NCBI GenBank assembly: GCA_049607205.1
Contig: JBMYWH010000005.1
Span: 1 to 64,000, forward strand
DNA length: 64,000 bases
Reading direction: 5' to 3'
From: JBELHR01 sp049607205
GTDB taxonomy: Bacteria; Bacteroidota; Bacteroidia; Flavobacteriales; Flavobacteriaceae
The position numbers were made by a program, and so were the translations under genes. Below are positions 1-9,186 of the stretch, piece after piece (position 1 is the first letter of the stretch; every line of letters starts with the position of its first letter). The notes under the pieces are model-generated. The model was not told where the DNA came from. It was given only the letters and a program-made list of their open reading frames with translations, and searched no databases.

Positions 1-307
1 TCTCAGCCCAAGCTGCAGCATGTTTGTCTAACTTTACAGTTAAATAACGCATAACGCTATCATCTCTTCTGAACTCTAATTCAAAAGCAGAGATTGCATC
101 TCCTGCTACTTTGTACTCAAATAAGTGATAAAATCCACTTTTTTTCTTTTGGATTGGATAAGCTAATTTTTTAAGCCCCCAGTCCTCTTTTGAAATCATT
201 TCGGCACCTTTAGAAACCAAATAGTCCTCGAACTTTTGTACTGTTTCCTTTATCTGAGTTTCAGATAAAACGGGATTCAAAATGAAAACAGTTTCGTAAT
301 GATTCAT
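1..307 (-). CDS. rpsF: 30S ribosomal protein S6 (C-terminus beyond window)
   Basis: Ribosomal protein S6 of the small subunit, which binds 16S rRNA together with S18. The reverse strand from the ATG at 305-307 reads MNHYETVFILNPVLSETQIK, the typical S6 start, followed by the conserved segment GLKKLAYPIQKKKSGFYHLF and the RRDDSVMRYLTVKLDKH stretch. The reading frame is open to base 1, so the last residues and the stop lie outside the window. A well-formed Bacteroidota promoter lies 35 bases upstream of the start. In most bacteria rpsR and rplI follow; these would be to the left of the window. Confidence 0.95.
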   Translation of the reverse strand, partial: MNHYETVFILNPVLSETQIKETVQKFEDYLVSKGAEMISKEDWGLKKLAYPIQKKKSGFYHLFEYKVAGDAISAFELEFRRDDSVMRYLTVKLDKHAAAWAE

Positions 308-341
308 AATAAATTAATTAAAAAGTTATTTTTCAAGAGTG

Positions 342-371
342 CAAATTTACAAAATTATATACAACTAACAA
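342..371 (-). promoter_or_regulatory. Bacteroidota-type promoter of rpsF
   Basis: On the minus strand the -7 element TAAATTTG (342-349) is preceded by a -33 TTG (369-371) with a 19-base spacer, matching the published Flavobacterium consensus TTG-N19-TAnnTTTG exactly. It lies upstream of the rpsF ATG at 307, with a leader of about 30 nt. Confidence 0.75.
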
Positions 372-389
372 GGCTTAAAGCATAATTTA

Positions 390-1565
390 TCAATAAGCTT
401 CTCTAGAAGTCAGCCAAGTACCTTGCTGATCGTAATTTCCAAATCCTATATCCATTCTGAAATTTAACTTAACTTCCTCAGATAATCGAAATCTAAAACC
501 TAATCCTCCACCGTATTTCATATCCTTTGTTAAGGCTGTATGCTCTTGTCCCCAGGTATTCCCAAGGCCAAAAAAAGCGGTCATCCCAATACGCCACCAA
601 ATTTCTCTTCGATATTCAGCTTGTAATAACATCAGTTGCTTATCCATAAACCGATTGGGCTGGCCTATAGATCTCAATCGCTTCTTTCCTCCCAATTGAT
701 TAAGAGCATAAAATGGAACATCCCCTACCTTGTTATGATATAAATAGTTAAAAGCAAAAACATTCTTATCATTTGCTAAAGGAATAAAATAACGTAAATC
801 AGTATAGAAATGTTGGTATTGATAGGTATTACCCATCCCTTGCATGTAGGTTGCAAAAGCAACAGTCCCAAAGAAACCTTTAGTAGGATAAACAATATCA
901 TCCCTGGAATCGTACTTGACTACGGGGCCTAAACCTACTGTATTTCCTCCTTGATAGCCTAGGACAGATTCATTCAAGGCATCTCCTTGAATTTTTTCAA
1001 AACTGTTATGTTGTAAATCGAAGCGAAGTCCAACAAACCAATTTTTATCAAGACCGTATGTGAACTCTCCATTTCCACCATAAATTGTATTGAAATAGGA
1101 GGAAATTTCTACAGGATCCAATTCATTTATTCCATAAAATGTATTAGGTGTATAGGTCAAATATCCAGTCATGAATAAATTCCAATTTCCAATACCAAAA
1201 AGAATTAAACTCAAATCAGCATCATACATTCCCTTGGTACTGATTTCAAAGGAAGGTATTAAACTCGTTGGTCTATTATAAGTACTACCTAATTTTTCTT
1301 TTGTGTTCTTCCAAGTGAAGATAGGCATTAAACCTACTGAAAGCCCCGTTTGTTCACTATAACCTCCAATGGGAAAAGTAACGACCGAAAACTTTTGACC
1401 TTCTATGGTCAAGAAGTCCATAACTTGCTCGGCCAAGTGAAATTCGCCACTTGTCAAGGTATCGTTCTTCTGTACTGTTTTATAATCCTCTTGAGCCCAA
1501 AGACTAGATGAAAAACTCAACATCGCCAAAACCAAAAAATACTTATAAGACCTAAATTTACCCAT
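390..1565 (-). CDS. BamA/TamA-like (Omp85 surface antigen) outer membrane beta-barrel protein
   Basis: A 391-residue predicted outer membrane barrel. The N-terminus MGKFRSYKYFLVLAMLSF followed by SLWAQ is a signal peptide with cleavage after WAQ. The C-terminal half has the bacterial surface antigen (Omp85 barrel) pattern: YDSRDDIVYPTKGFFG (about residues 220-235), then QLGGKKRLRSIGQPNRF and YRREIWWRIGMTAFFGLGN. The protein lacks visible POTRA repeats, so it is a short barrel-only member and not BamA itself. The reading frame is open 13 codons further upstream, but that extension runs into the terminator hairpin of the preceding gene (1586-1615), so I chose the ATG at 1565, which places the signal peptide at the true N-terminus. 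Its cargo or function is unknown. Confidence 0.8.
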   Translation of the reverse strand: MGKFRSYKYFLVLAMLSFSSSLWAQEDYKTVQKNDTLTSGEFHLAEQVMDFLTIEGQKFSVVTFPIGGYSEQTGLSVGLMPIFTWKNTKEKLGSTYNRPTSLIPSFEISTKGMYDADLSLILFGIGNWNLFMTGYLTYTPNTFYGINELDPVEISSYFNTIYGGNGEFTYGLDKNWFVGLRFDLQHNSFEKIQGDALNESVLGYQGGNTVGLGPVVKYDSRDDIVYPTKGFFGTVAFATYMQGMGNTYQYQHFYTDLRYFIPLANDKNVFAFNYLYHNKVGDVPFYALNQLGGKKRLRSIGQPNRFMDKQLMLLQAEYRREIWWRIGMTAFFGLGNTWGQEHTALTKDMKYGGGLGFRFRLSEEVKLNFRMDIGFGNYDQQGTWLTSREAY

Positions 1566-1585
1566 AGTTACTACTAAAAATAAAC

Positions 1586-1615
1586 AAAAAAAGCCGATAG
1601 ACATAGGCTATCGGC
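1586..1615 (-). terminator. Rho-independent terminator after fsa
   Basis: Perfect 8-bp stem GCCGATAG/CTATCGGC (1593-1600 with 1608-1615) and a 7-base loop. Read on the minus strand it is followed by seven T (1586-1592). It ends the fsa transcript just before the outer membrane protein gene. Confidence 0.85.
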
Positions 1616-1634
1616 TCCTTTATTATTTATAAAT

Positions 1635-2288
1635 CTAATTTCCTTTTGCGTAATCTTCAAGGAATTTTGCCAAACCTATATCCGTAAGGGGGTGGTTTAA
1701 TAATCCTTTTATAGCACTCAATGGACCTGTCATTACATCAGAACCAATCTTCGCACAATCAATAATGTGCATCGTATGACGAATTGAAGCCGCTAAAATT
1801 TGTGTGTCAAAACCATAATTATCATAAATTAATCTGATCTCATTAATCAAATTAAGACCATCTGTAGAAATATCATCCAATCTTCCTAAAAAAGGAGATA
1901 CATAGGTTGCTCCAGCTTTAGCAGCTAACAAAGCTTGACCGGCTGAAAACACTAAGGTTACATTGGTTTTAATTCCTTTAGAAGAAAAATACTTACAAGC
2001 CTTCACTCCATCTGCAGTCATAGGAATCTTCACTACTACCTGAGGATCAAGAGCAGATAAAGCCAGTCCTTCTTCAATCATTCCTTCAAAATCTGTTGAA
2101 ATAACTTCTGCACTAACATCTCCATCTACTAAATCAATGATAGCTTTATAATGGTTGATAATATTCTCGGCACCTGTAATTCCTTCTTTTGCCATTAATG
2201 AAGGATTTGTAGTTACACCATCTAAAATACCCATAGCTTGAGCTTCTTTGATCTGATCTAAATTAGCGGTGTCGATAAAAAATTTCAT
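1635..2288 (-). CDS. fsa: Fructose-6-phosphate aldolase / small transaldolase family
   Basis: A 217-residue enzyme of the short (about 220 aa) transaldolase/Fsa subfamily of TIM-barrel aldolases. It is expected either to transfer dihydroxyacetone units (transaldolase, pentose phosphate pathway) or to cleave fructose 6-phosphate. It starts MKFFIDTANLDQI, the hallmark start, with Asp6. The Schiff-base lysine is Lys87 in VVVKIPMT, and the conserved TNVTLVFSAGQALLAAKAGATYVSP block and the SPFLGR motif follow. Full length for the family. Which of the two activities applies cannot be told from motifs; in Bacteroidota this protein often serves as the transaldolase. It is a single-gene unit with its own promoter (2313-2341) and terminator (1586-1615). 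Confidence 0.9.
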   Translation of the reverse strand: MKFFIDTANLDQIKEAQAMGILDGVTTNPSLMAKEGITGAENIINHYKAIIDLVDGDVSAEVISTDFEGMIEEGLALSALDPQVVVKIPMTADGVKACKYFSSKGIKTNVTLVFSAGQALLAAKAGATYVSPFLGRLDDISTDGLNLINEIRLIYDNYGFDTQILAASIRHTMHIIDCAKIGSDVMTGPLSAIKGLLNHPLTDIGLAKFLEDYAKGN

Positions 2289-2312
2289 GTGAATTCAGTT
2301 TAATATTTGAAA

Positions 2313-2341
2313 CAAATATACATTTAAATAAAAGAAACCAA
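2313..2341 (-). promoter_or_regulatory. Bacteroidota-type promoter of fsa
   Basis: Minus-strand -7 element TATATTTG (2313-2320) with a -33 TTG (2339-2341) and an 18-base spacer. It lies 24 bases upstream of the fsa ATG. Confidence 0.65.
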
Positions 2342-2386
2342 AAAAGAAATAAAGGAGAAAATGCTTGACTAAAAAGCAAAAAAAAT

Positions 2387-2480
2387 GGCAAGCGATCTAC
2401 ATCACACTGCTACAACCAAGTACCCTTGCTGCGTTCCCGCCCTGGGGGATTCCGAGGGAGCTAGTTGTGTAGGACTTGCC
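2387..2480 (-). ncRNA. ffs: Small signal recognition particle RNA (4.5S-like)
   Basis: A 94-nt RNA on the minus strand starting GGCAAGTCC and ending GCTTGCC, so the two ends pair (GGCAAG with CTTGCC). The conserved domain IV, which binds Ffh, is present: a GGAA tetraloop closed by CG pairs inside GGGCGGGAACGCAGCAAGGG, with the asymmetric AGCA loop. The mature end is followed by a T-rich run (minus strand TTTTTTTTGC), consistent with termination. A clear promoter lies immediately upstream. The RNA targets membrane and exported proteins with Ffh. Confidence 0.92.
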
Positions 2481-2484
2481 GCTG

Positions 2485-2516
2485 CAAATATAGAAACTTT
2501 ATTAAGATACAATCAA
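2485..2516 (-). promoter_or_regulatory. Promoter of the SRP RNA gene
   Basis: Minus-strand -7 element TATATTTG (2485-2492) and -33 TTG (2514-2516), spacer 21 bases. It stops four bases before the RNA 5' end, so transcription should start at or next to GGCAAG. The 2288-2644 interval holds only the fsa promoter, the SRP RNA, this promoter and a lone TATATTTG motif on the plus strand (2539-2546) that may serve the DUF4199 gene. Confidence 0.7.
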
Positions 2517-2643
2517 GGAAATGACATATTTTTTTTTCTATATTTGAACTAGAAAAATAAGTTGCTTAATTTCAAACTTTTATTGTAACAATTTAAAAGA
2601 AGAAGCTACTCATAAAAAAAAACTTAACCAAACATCTATTATT

Positions 2644-3174
2644 ATGGAAAACCAAACTACTTCTGCTTCATCGATCATGATGACTTATGGACTTTATTCA
2701 GGTCTAGCTGCAATACTATTAAGTGTAACGGTATATGCTATGGGATTGCATTACGACCCGCCATTTTGGGTATCGATCATTAATATTTTAATTTCTGCAG
2801 CCTTAATCTTTATGGGTGAGAAGGCATTTAGATCGTCTAATGGAGGCTATTTAACTTTTGGTGAAGGTCTTAAGGTCGGAATGGGTATATCTGTAGTAGG
2901 TGGTATTATTGCGATCATCTATCAGCAAATCTTCATGAATTTTATTGAACCTGATTTCATGACAAACATGATGGAGATCACACGTCAGAAATTAGTGGAG
3001 CAAAACATGAGTTCTGAACAAATTGATCAGGCCATGGAAATGTCTCAAAAATTCTCTGGTCCAGCGATGCAAATAGCTTTCGGAATCATCGGCATATTAT
3101 TCTTTGGGTTTATTATATCTTTATTAGTAACTTTGGGACTTAAGAAAAATCCAGAGATCGATGAAGCTCTGTAA
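2644..3174 (+). CDS. DUF4199 family integral membrane protein
   Basis: A 176-residue membrane protein with four predicted transmembrane segments (about residues 12-33, 42-58, 77-100 and 142-166). The gap between the third and fourth carries the segment FIEPDFMTNMMEITRQK, typical of the Bacteroidota family DUF4199. The third helix is preceded by GGYLTFGEGLKVG. No catalytic motif is visible and the function is unknown. It is followed 14 bases later by a membrane-anchored glycosyltransferase, a common arrangement in Flavobacteriales, so a role in envelope synthesis is possible but unproven. A TATATTTG promoter motif at 2539-2546 would give a leader of about 95 nt. Confidence 0.8.
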   Translation: MENQTTSASSIMMTYGLYSGLAAILLSVTVYAMGLHYDPPFWVSIINILISAALIFMGEKAFRSSNGGYLTFGEGLKVGMGISVVGGIIAIIYQQIFMNFIEPDFMTNMMEITRQKLVEQNMSSEQIDQAMEMSQKFSGPAMQIAFGIIGILFFGFIISLLVTLGLKKNPEIDEAL

Positions 3175-3188
3175 TAAAGCATAAAACT

Positions 3189-4142
3189 ATGAACATATCG
3201 GTAGTCATTCCTTTACTTAATGAAAGTGAATCTTTACCTGAATTATACGATTGGATTGCATCAGTGATGCAGTCCAATCGCTTTTTATACGAAGTTATAT
3301 TTGTAGACGACGGTTCTACAGATGCTTCTTGGAGTATCATAGAAAAACTCTCAGAGCAACATAGCGAAGTAAAAGGAATACGGTTTTCTAGAAACTTCGG
3401 TAAGTCTCAGGCTCTTCATGCTGGATTTGCTAAAGCACAGGGTGATGTGGTGATTACCATGGACGCCGATTTACAAGACAGTCCGGATGAAATTCCAGAA
3501 TTGTATGAGATGGTATCCGTTCAAGGCTACGATCTTGTATCGGGATGGAAACAAAAACGCTACGATTCTAAGATTCGTAAAAACATTCCTTCTAAGCTCT
3601 TTAATTGGGCCGCTAGAAAAGCCTCTTCTCTAGAGCTTAATGATTTCAATTGTGGATTAAAAGCCTATAAAAACGAGGTGGTTAAGAATATCAATGTCTA
3701 TGGAGAAATGCATAGATATATCCCAGTACTGGCAAAAAATGCGGGATTCAATCACATCGGTGAAAAAGTAGTGCAGCATCAAGCTCGTAAATATGGAGAA
3801 ACTAAATTCGGTATTGATCGCTTTATTAATGGCTTCTTAGACCTAATTACGATTTCTTTTATTTCAAAATTTGGGAAAAGGCCTATGCATCTATTTGGAG
3901 GGCTCGGCTCGATCATGTTCTTGATCGGCTTGATACTTGCCTCTTATATAGGTATAAAGAAACTTTTTTATGTTTTCTATTTGCAAATAGAAGCTCCGCT
4001 GGTAACTAGCAGCGCTTGGTTCTATATCTCTTTGACCTCTATGGTGATAGGTTCTCAATTGTTTATTGCGGGCTTCTTAGGGGAACTTATTTTGAAGAGT
4101 CAAGAAAGAGAGCAGCGATATTATATAAACAAAGAAGTATAA
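3189..4142 (+). CDS. Family 2 glycosyltransferase, DPM1/GtrB-like, membrane-anchored
   Basis: A 317-residue glycosyltransferase of GT-A fold that probably transfers a sugar from a nucleotide or polyprenyl-phosphate donor at the inner face of the cytoplasmic membrane. Motifs: VVIPLLNES at the N-terminus, nucleotide-binding DDGS (about 40-43), metal-binding DAD (92-94) in ITMDADLQDSPDEIPEL, and NFGKSQALHAGF. Two C-terminal transmembrane helices (about 236-256 and 275-300) match the GtrB/ArnC architecture, whose members make polyprenyl-phosphate glucose or mannose. It probably shares a transcript with the DUF4199 gene upstream and with the hexomutase 41 bases downstream, which could supply hexose 1-phosphate. 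The substrate is not determinable here. Confidence 0.88.
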   Translation: MNISVVIPLLNESESLPELYDWIASVMQSNRFLYEVIFVDDGSTDASWSIIEKLSEQHSEVKGIRFSRNFGKSQALHAGFAKAQGDVVITMDADLQDSPDEIPELYEMVSVQGYDLVSGWKQKRYDSKIRKNIPSKLFNWAARKASSLELNDFNCGLKAYKNEVVKNINVYGEMHRYIPVLAKNAGFNHIGEKVVQHQARKYGETKFGIDRFINGFLDLITISFISKFGKRPMHLFGGLGSIMFLIGLILASYIGIKKLFYVFYLQIEAPLVTSSAWFYISLTSMVIGSQLFIAGFLGELILKSQEREQRYYINKEV

Positions 4143-4183
4143 TACTTGATTATTTTGTAATTTTACAATCCAAAAATTAAAAT

Positions 4184-5902
4184 ATGATTTCAGAAGATAT
4201 AAAACAAGCAGCACAGGCTTGGATGACTCCTACTTTTGATCAAGATACACAAAGTGAGATCAAAGAACTCTTAGAAAACGATGAAGATCAATTGACGGAG
4301 AGATTTTATAAAAATCTTGAATTCGGAACTGGAGGAATGAGAGGTGTCATGGGGGCTGGTACGAACCGTATCAACAAATATACACTTGGAAAAGCCACTC
4401 AAGGACTTTCAAATTACTTAAAACAAACTCACGGAGATAAAACCTTAAAAGTAGCCATCGGTTATGATTGTAGAAACAATTCAGATACGCTTGCTAAATT
4501 AGTAGCAGATGTTTTTACTGCAAATGGTATTAAGGTCTACTTATTTGAAGAATTGAGACCTACTCCAGAATTGTCTTTTGCCGTAAGGCATTTCGGATGT
4601 GATGCAGGTATTGTACTTACTGCATCTCATAATCCACCTGAATATAATGGATACAAAGTATATTGGAATGATGGAGGCCAAATCGTCCCTCCTGAGGACC
4701 ATGAAATTATTGCTGAAGTAAATCGTTTAGGATTTGATCAAATTAAGTTTGATGGAAATGACAACTTAATTACTTATATCGGAAAGGATGTAGATCGTGA
4801 GTTTATAAAAGGCTCTATTGAGAATACCTTAGGAGATGTAAAAGGGAGAGATCAACTTAAGGTTGTCTTTACTTCTATTCATGGAACTTCTATTAAATTG
4901 ATTCCGGATACTTTAGCTCAAGCAGGATATTCTGATGTTCATATTGTTGAAGAGCAAAGAGAACCAGATGGAACCTTCCCTACTGTTGTCTCACCCAACC
5001 CAGAAGAACCAGAGGCCCTTTCTATGGCGGTAGCCTTAGCTAATGACATAGATGCAGATATTGTTTTAGGAACAGATCCTGATTCCGATCGTATTGGTGT
5101 TGCTGTTAGAAATATGCAAGGGGAAATGATTCTATTAAACGGGAATCAAACTATGGCAATGATGACTGACTTTTTAGTAAAGAAGTGGGTTCAAGAAGGT
5201 CGTGTAAATGGAAATCAATTTGTAGGATCTACAATTGTATCTACCAACTTAGTAGACCGTATTTGTGAAGCTCAAAATGTACAAATCAAAATTGGATTGA
5301 CTGGATTTAAATGGATCGCAAAAATGATTCGTGATTATAAAGATCTTGATTTCATCGGTGGTGGTGAAGAAAGTTTTGGATATATGGTAGGTGATTTTGT
5401 AAGAGATAAAGACGCAGTTAGTGCAGGACTTTTAGCTTGTGAAATTGCGGCAGATGCAAAGTCTAAAGGAAGTTCATTCTACGAAGAACTGCTTAAGGTA
5501 TATACGGAACATGGATTTTACAAAGAACACCTAATTGCTTTAGTCAAAAAAGGCATGGACGGAGCGCAATTGATCGCTGACATGATGGTGGAACTTAGAA
5601 ATAATCCTTTGGAGTCTATCGATGGATCCAAGGTGGCTAGAATTTGTGACTATCAAAGTGGTGTAGAAAAAAACATGCTTACGGGTGAAGAAACCCAAAT
5701 TGATATTCCTAAGTCGAACGTATTGATTTACCATACCGAAGATGGCTCAAAAATTGCAGCAAGACCTTCTGGTACAGAACCTAAAATTAAATTCTATTTT
5801 AGTGTAAATGCACCATTAGCAACAATTGAAGAAGCTTCAAAAGTTGAAGCAGAATTGGATGCAAAGATTGAGAGAATAATAGAACAAATGAAATTAAACT
5901 AA
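4184..5902 (+). CDS. Phosphoglucomutase/phosphomannomutase (alpha-D-phosphohexomutase)
   Basis: A 572-residue phosphohexomutase that interconverts hexose 6-phosphate and hexose 1-phosphate, supplying activated sugars for glycan synthesis. All four family landmarks are present: the phosphoserine loop TASHNPPEYNGYK (Ser148), the magnesium loop GTDPDSDRIG (about 295-304), the sugar-binding loop GGGEESFGYM (about 392-401) and the phosphate-binding RPSGTEPKIKFY near the C-terminus. The GTGGMRGVMGAGTNRIN segment near residue 50 is typical of the large PgcA/PGM2-like subgroup. The stop codon overlaps the start of the following ABC exporter by one base (TAATG), so translation is probably coupled. Confidence 0.92.
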   Translation: MISEDIKQAAQAWMTPTFDQDTQSEIKELLENDEDQLTERFYKNLEFGTGGMRGVMGAGTNRINKYTLGKATQGLSNYLKQTHGDKTLKVAIGYDCRNNSDTLAKLVADVFTANGIKVYLFEELRPTPELSFAVRHFGCDAGIVLTASHNPPEYNGYKVYWNDGGQIVPPEDHEIIAEVNRLGFDQIKFDGNDNLITYIGKDVDREFIKGSIENTLGDVKGRDQLKVVFTSIHGTSIKLIPDTLAQAGYSDVHIVEEQREPDGTFPTVVSPNPEEPEALSMAVALANDIDADIVLGTDPDSDRIGVAVRNMQGEMILLNGNQTMAMMTDFLVKKWVQEGRVNGNQFVGSTIVSTNLVDRICEAQNVQIKIGLTGFKWIAKMIRDYKDLDFIGGGEESFGYMVGDFVRDKDAVSAGLLACEIAADAKSKGSSFYEELLKVYTEHGFYKEHLIALVKKGMDGAQLIADMMVELRNNPLESIDGSKVARICDYQSGVEKNMLTGEETQIDIPKSNVLIYHTEDGSKIAARPSGTEPKIKFYFSVNAPLATIEEASKVEAELDAKIERIIEQMKLN

Positions 5903-7728
5903 TGAGTAATTTCAGAAGAATAATGACTTATGCCAGGCCGTATCGCAAATACGCCTGGCTTAATGTTTTAAGCAATATACTTTATGCCTTGTTTAACGTA
6001 CTCTCTGTATTAGGATTTATTCCCGTACTCGGAATACTTTTCGGACAAGAAGCAAAAATATACGAGAAGCCAGTCTACACAGGTATGTCTAATCTTTATG
6101 ATTTTCTAGAATCTAGTTTAAATTATAAAGTCACTTCAATTATGGACACTGAAGGAATTGATTCAGCTTTGTTGTTTATTTGTTTATTGTCTTTTAGTTT
6201 ATTCTTTTTCAAAAACCTCTTTCGTTATGGAGCCTCTTTTTTTCTTGCCTACCTTAGAAATGGAGTAATCAAGGATTTAAGAGATGCATTATACGCAAAG
6301 ATTGTCAGTCTACCTCTATCCTACTATTCTGAGAAGAAAAAAGGAGATGTGATGTCTCGGATGACTTCTGATGTGCAAGAAGTACAAACATCTTACTTAA
6401 ACTCCTTAGAAGCAATTGTTAGAGAACCTTTGACCATAGTACTGACTCTGGCCTCAATGTTTGCCATTAGCCCGCAATTAACCCTTTTTGTATTTATATT
6501 GCTTCCCGTTTCTGGAACAATAATATCTGCAATATCAAAGCGCTTAAAAGCTCAATCTAAACTGGCTCAGGAGGAAACAGGAAATTTTGTGTCATTTTTA
6601 GAGGAAACATTAACAGGACTACGAATTATTAAGGCCTTTCACGCAGAAAAGAATTTAGAAGATAAGTTTACAGATTCTACTAGTAGATTTTCTAAATTAA
6701 TGACAAGTGTTATCCACAGAAGAGCTATGGCCTCTCCTATGAGTGAATTTCTAGGATCTGCGACTATTATTACTATTTTGTGGTTTGGTGGTCGATTGGT
6801 TTTGGGCACGGAAAGTGACATGACACCTCAAGAATTCTTCGGGTATATTGGATTGTTTTACCTGGTTCTTAATCCCGCTAAAGCCTTATCTACGGCCTTT
6901 TATAGTATCCAAAAGGGAAATGCCTCTGCCGAACGTATTTTAGAGGTTATGGATACGGACAACCCGATTAAAGAAAAGAAAAATCCAGTTGTTAAATCTG
7001 ACTTTGAATCTGCTATCTCATTTAATAAGGTAAGTTTCAAATATGATGAAGAAGTGGTTATCAAAGACTTCAATTTAAGCCTTGAAAAGGGCAATACAAT
7101 TGCCTTAGTCGGTCAATCTGGAAGTGGTAAATCTACACTAGCTAATTTGATCACTAGATTCTATGATGTTACTGAAGGTAGCATAGAAATTGATCAAGTT
7201 AACATTAAAGACCTAGAGACTAAATCTCTTAGAAACCTAATGGGTATAGTAACTCAAGATTCTATACTTTTCAATGATACAGTTGCGAATAATATTTGTC
7301 TGGGAACCGAAAATGCAAGTGAAGAACAGATAATTGAAGCGGCAAAAATTGCAAATGCTCACGAATTTATTATAAACCTTCCACAAGGATATGCCACTAA
7401 TATTGGAGATAGTGGTAATAAACTTTCAGGTGGACAGAAACAACGCCTATCCATAGCAAGAGCTGTTCTTAAGAATCCTCCTATCATGATTCTAGATGAG
7501 GCTACTTCTGCTCTAGACACTGAATCTGAAAATTTAGTGCAGACTGCTTTAGATAATATGATGCAACACAGAACCTCTCTGGTTATTGCTCATAGGCTTT
7601 CGACCATTCAAAAAGCAGACCTTATTGTGGTGATGCAAAAAGGAGAGATTGTAGAACAAGGAAAACATGAAGAACTTATAGCAAAACAAGGAGAGTATTA
7701 TAAGCTTGTAACCATGCAATCTTTATAA
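5902..7728 (+). CDS. MsbA-like ABC exporter (fused permease and ATPase)
   Basis: A 608-residue half-size ABC transporter: an N-terminal six-helix exporter domain (about 1-330) and a C-terminal nucleotide-binding domain. The ATPase motifs are complete: Walker A GQSGSGKST (about residue 404), signature LSGGQKQR (about 511), Walker B IMILDEATSALD (about 529) and the H-loop histidine in SLVIAHRLSTI. It would act as a homodimer. The family includes lipid A flippase MsbA, lipid and drug exporters. The preceding glycosyltransferase and hexomutase genes, the second of which it overlaps by one base, make a glycolipid or lipid substrate plausible but do not prove it. A strong terminator follows. Confidence 0.9.
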   Translation: MSNFRRIMTYARPYRKYAWLNVLSNILYALFNVLSVLGFIPVLGILFGQEAKIYEKPVYTGMSNLYDFLESSLNYKVTSIMDTEGIDSALLFICLLSFSLFFFKNLFRYGASFFLAYLRNGVIKDLRDALYAKIVSLPLSYYSEKKKGDVMSRMTSDVQEVQTSYLNSLEAIVREPLTIVLTLASMFAISPQLTLFVFILLPVSGTIISAISKRLKAQSKLAQEETGNFVSFLEETLTGLRIIKAFHAEKNLEDKFTDSTSRFSKLMTSVIHRRAMASPMSEFLGSATIITILWFGGRLVLGTESDMTPQEFFGYIGLFYLVLNPAKALSTAFYSIQKGNASAERILEVMDTDNPIKEKKNPVVKSDFESAISFNKVSFKYDEEVVIKDFNLSLEKGNTIALVGQSGSGKSTLANLITRFYDVTEGSIEIDQVNIKDLETKSLRNLMGIVTQDSILFNDTVANNICLGTENASEEQIIEAAKIANAHEFIINLPQGYATNIGDSGNKLSGGQKQRLSIARAVLKNPPIMILDEATSALDTESENLVQTALDNMMQHRTSLVIAHRLSTIQKADLIVVMQKGEIVEQGKHEELIAKQGEYYKLVTMQSL

Positions 7729-7748
7729 ATTATAGGTATATAAAAAAA

Positions 7749-7775
7749 AGCCCATCCTTTTCAGGATGGGCTTTT
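7749..7775. terminator. Bidirectional terminator between ABC exporter and susD
   Basis: Stem AGCCCATCC/GGATGGGCT with a short T-rich loop. It is flanked by an A run on the left and TTTT on the right, so it can end both the plus-strand exporter transcript and the minus-strand susCD transcript. Confidence 0.85.
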
Positions 7776-7791
7776 CTATTTTCATATCTAA

Positions 7792-9183
7792 TTAGTATCC
7801 ATTGTTCTGAACAACATTAGAGTTGGCATCAATCTCACTTTGAGAAATTGGAAGACTGAATCTATAGTCACCAGAAACTACTGTCGCCGGAAAGTTTTGA
7901 TTAGGATCAATCTTTTCGATATTCTGACCAGACCTTGCTAAATCATCGAATCTAAACCCTTCAAAGATAAATTCACGTCTGCGTTCCAATGCTAAACTGG
8001 CCGCGTCAATTTCAGTATATTCTGCAATACCTCTTTCTCTGATCACCTCATTAAGAGCAGCTAAAGCATCACTATTTCGTCCCTTGTTTAACAAAGCTTC
8101 AGAATAGTTAAAGAGAATCTCCTCAAATCTCAATAAACCAACATTATCAGTACCTTGAGAAGAAGGATATTTCTTTAAGTTTCTCAACTTAGTTTGATTA
8201 GAATCAAAGCTCTCATAACCGATTACTTCTGCTCTAATATCTCCTGACTCATAAAGGTTTTCAACGTTAGTCAACACTTGAATATCACCATAACTTCTTC
8301 CTCTATAAATAGAACCAAGACTATTACTTCCAGGATAATCACTTTCACTAAAAGCAAGTTCAAAAATACTATTATCTGCAGCATCTTCAGCAAAAGAACT
8401 AATGTAATCAGTTGCCGGGATTACATGAAACTTAGATGATTCAATAACATCTTCAGAAGCCTCAATTACACGATCCCAATCACCAAAATAAGTGGCAATT
8501 TTTGATTCTAAGGCCTTAGCAGCAACCTTATTTGGCTGTTCTAAAGAACTGTCTTCGTACGCATCCTGCATCAAAACATAGGCTTGTTCTAAATCTGCGT
8601 ATAAATCTGCCTTATTTTCTTCAATAGTTCCTCTTACAGGATACATTTCTTCTACAATATTTTCGTAGAAAAAGTCTTTAACATAAGGTACCCCTAAATC
8701 ACCTTGTGAGTAAGTCTGTCCATAATTTCTAATCAAATCATAGTGTGCAAAGGCTCTTAGCATCAATGCTTGACCTTGAATATGTTTCCCATAATCTTGA
8801 TCTCCTTCTAGGCTTTCTAAGTCTGTGGTTAAAATAAAATTACAAGAAGAGATCACTTTATAAGCAATGTCCCAAACACCTTCTGACTGAGCGGGTAAAT
8901 AAGTCATCTGAGCTACGGAGAGAAAACGACCTGAATTTCCGTTTGCAAAAACATTATCACTTCTAAGTTCACCATTGATTATGAAATCTCTTCCATAATA
9001 TTCTACTGAAGTCATACGATCCAAGGCTCCAAACAATAGTCCTTGTAATTCATTTACTTGAGTAATACTTCCTTCAGTAGGTTTCTGTTGTCCTAAAGTA
9101 GGATCTAAATCATCAGTTGTACAAGAACCAAGTGCAAGTACCATGCTCAAAAGAGCTACTATATATATATTCTTTAATTTCAT
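7792..9183 (-). CDS. SusD/RagB family outer membrane nutrient-binding lipoprotein
   Basis: A 463-residue SusD-like protein that would sit as the lid on its SusC partner at the cell surface and capture a nutrient. It has a lipoprotein signal peptide ending LALGSC (lipidated Cys near residue 21) followed by TTDDLDP. TPR-like helical segments include GQALMLRAFAHYDLIRNYGQ, a signature of the family. The C-terminal ERRREFIFEGFRFDDLAR motif is the conserved SusD end block. The stop of susC lies three bases upstream of this start, so the pair is co-transcribed. No glycoside hydrolase, sulfatase or peptidase gene adjoins, so the ligand (glycan, peptide or other) is unknown. Confidence 0.93.
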   Translation of the reverse strand: MKLKNIYIVALLSMVLALGSCTTDDLDPTLGQQKPTEGSITQVNELQGLLFGALDRMTSVEYYGRDFIINGELRSDNVFANGNSGRFLSVAQMTYLPAQSEGVWDIAYKVISSCNFILTTDLESLEGDQDYGKHIQGQALMLRAFAHYDLIRNYGQTYSQGDLGVPYVKDFFYENIVEEMYPVRGTIEENKADLYADLEQAYVLMQDAYEDSSLEQPNKVAAKALESKIATYFGDWDRVIEASEDVIESSKFHVIPATDYISSFAEDAADNSIFELAFSESDYPGSNSLGSIYRGRSYGDIQVLTNVENLYESGDIRAEVIGYESFDSNQTKLRNLKKYPSSQGTDNVGLLRFEEILFNYSEALLNKGRNSDALAALNEVIRERGIAEYTEIDAASLALERRREFIFEGFRFDDLARSGQNIEKIDPNQNFPATVVSGDYRFSLPISQSEIDANSNVVQNNGY

Positions 9184-9186
9184 GTC

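Noticed and set aside
1566..1604. Extended start of the Omp85-like protein
   Set aside because: It runs into the fsa terminator hairpin and would displace the signal peptide from the N-terminus.
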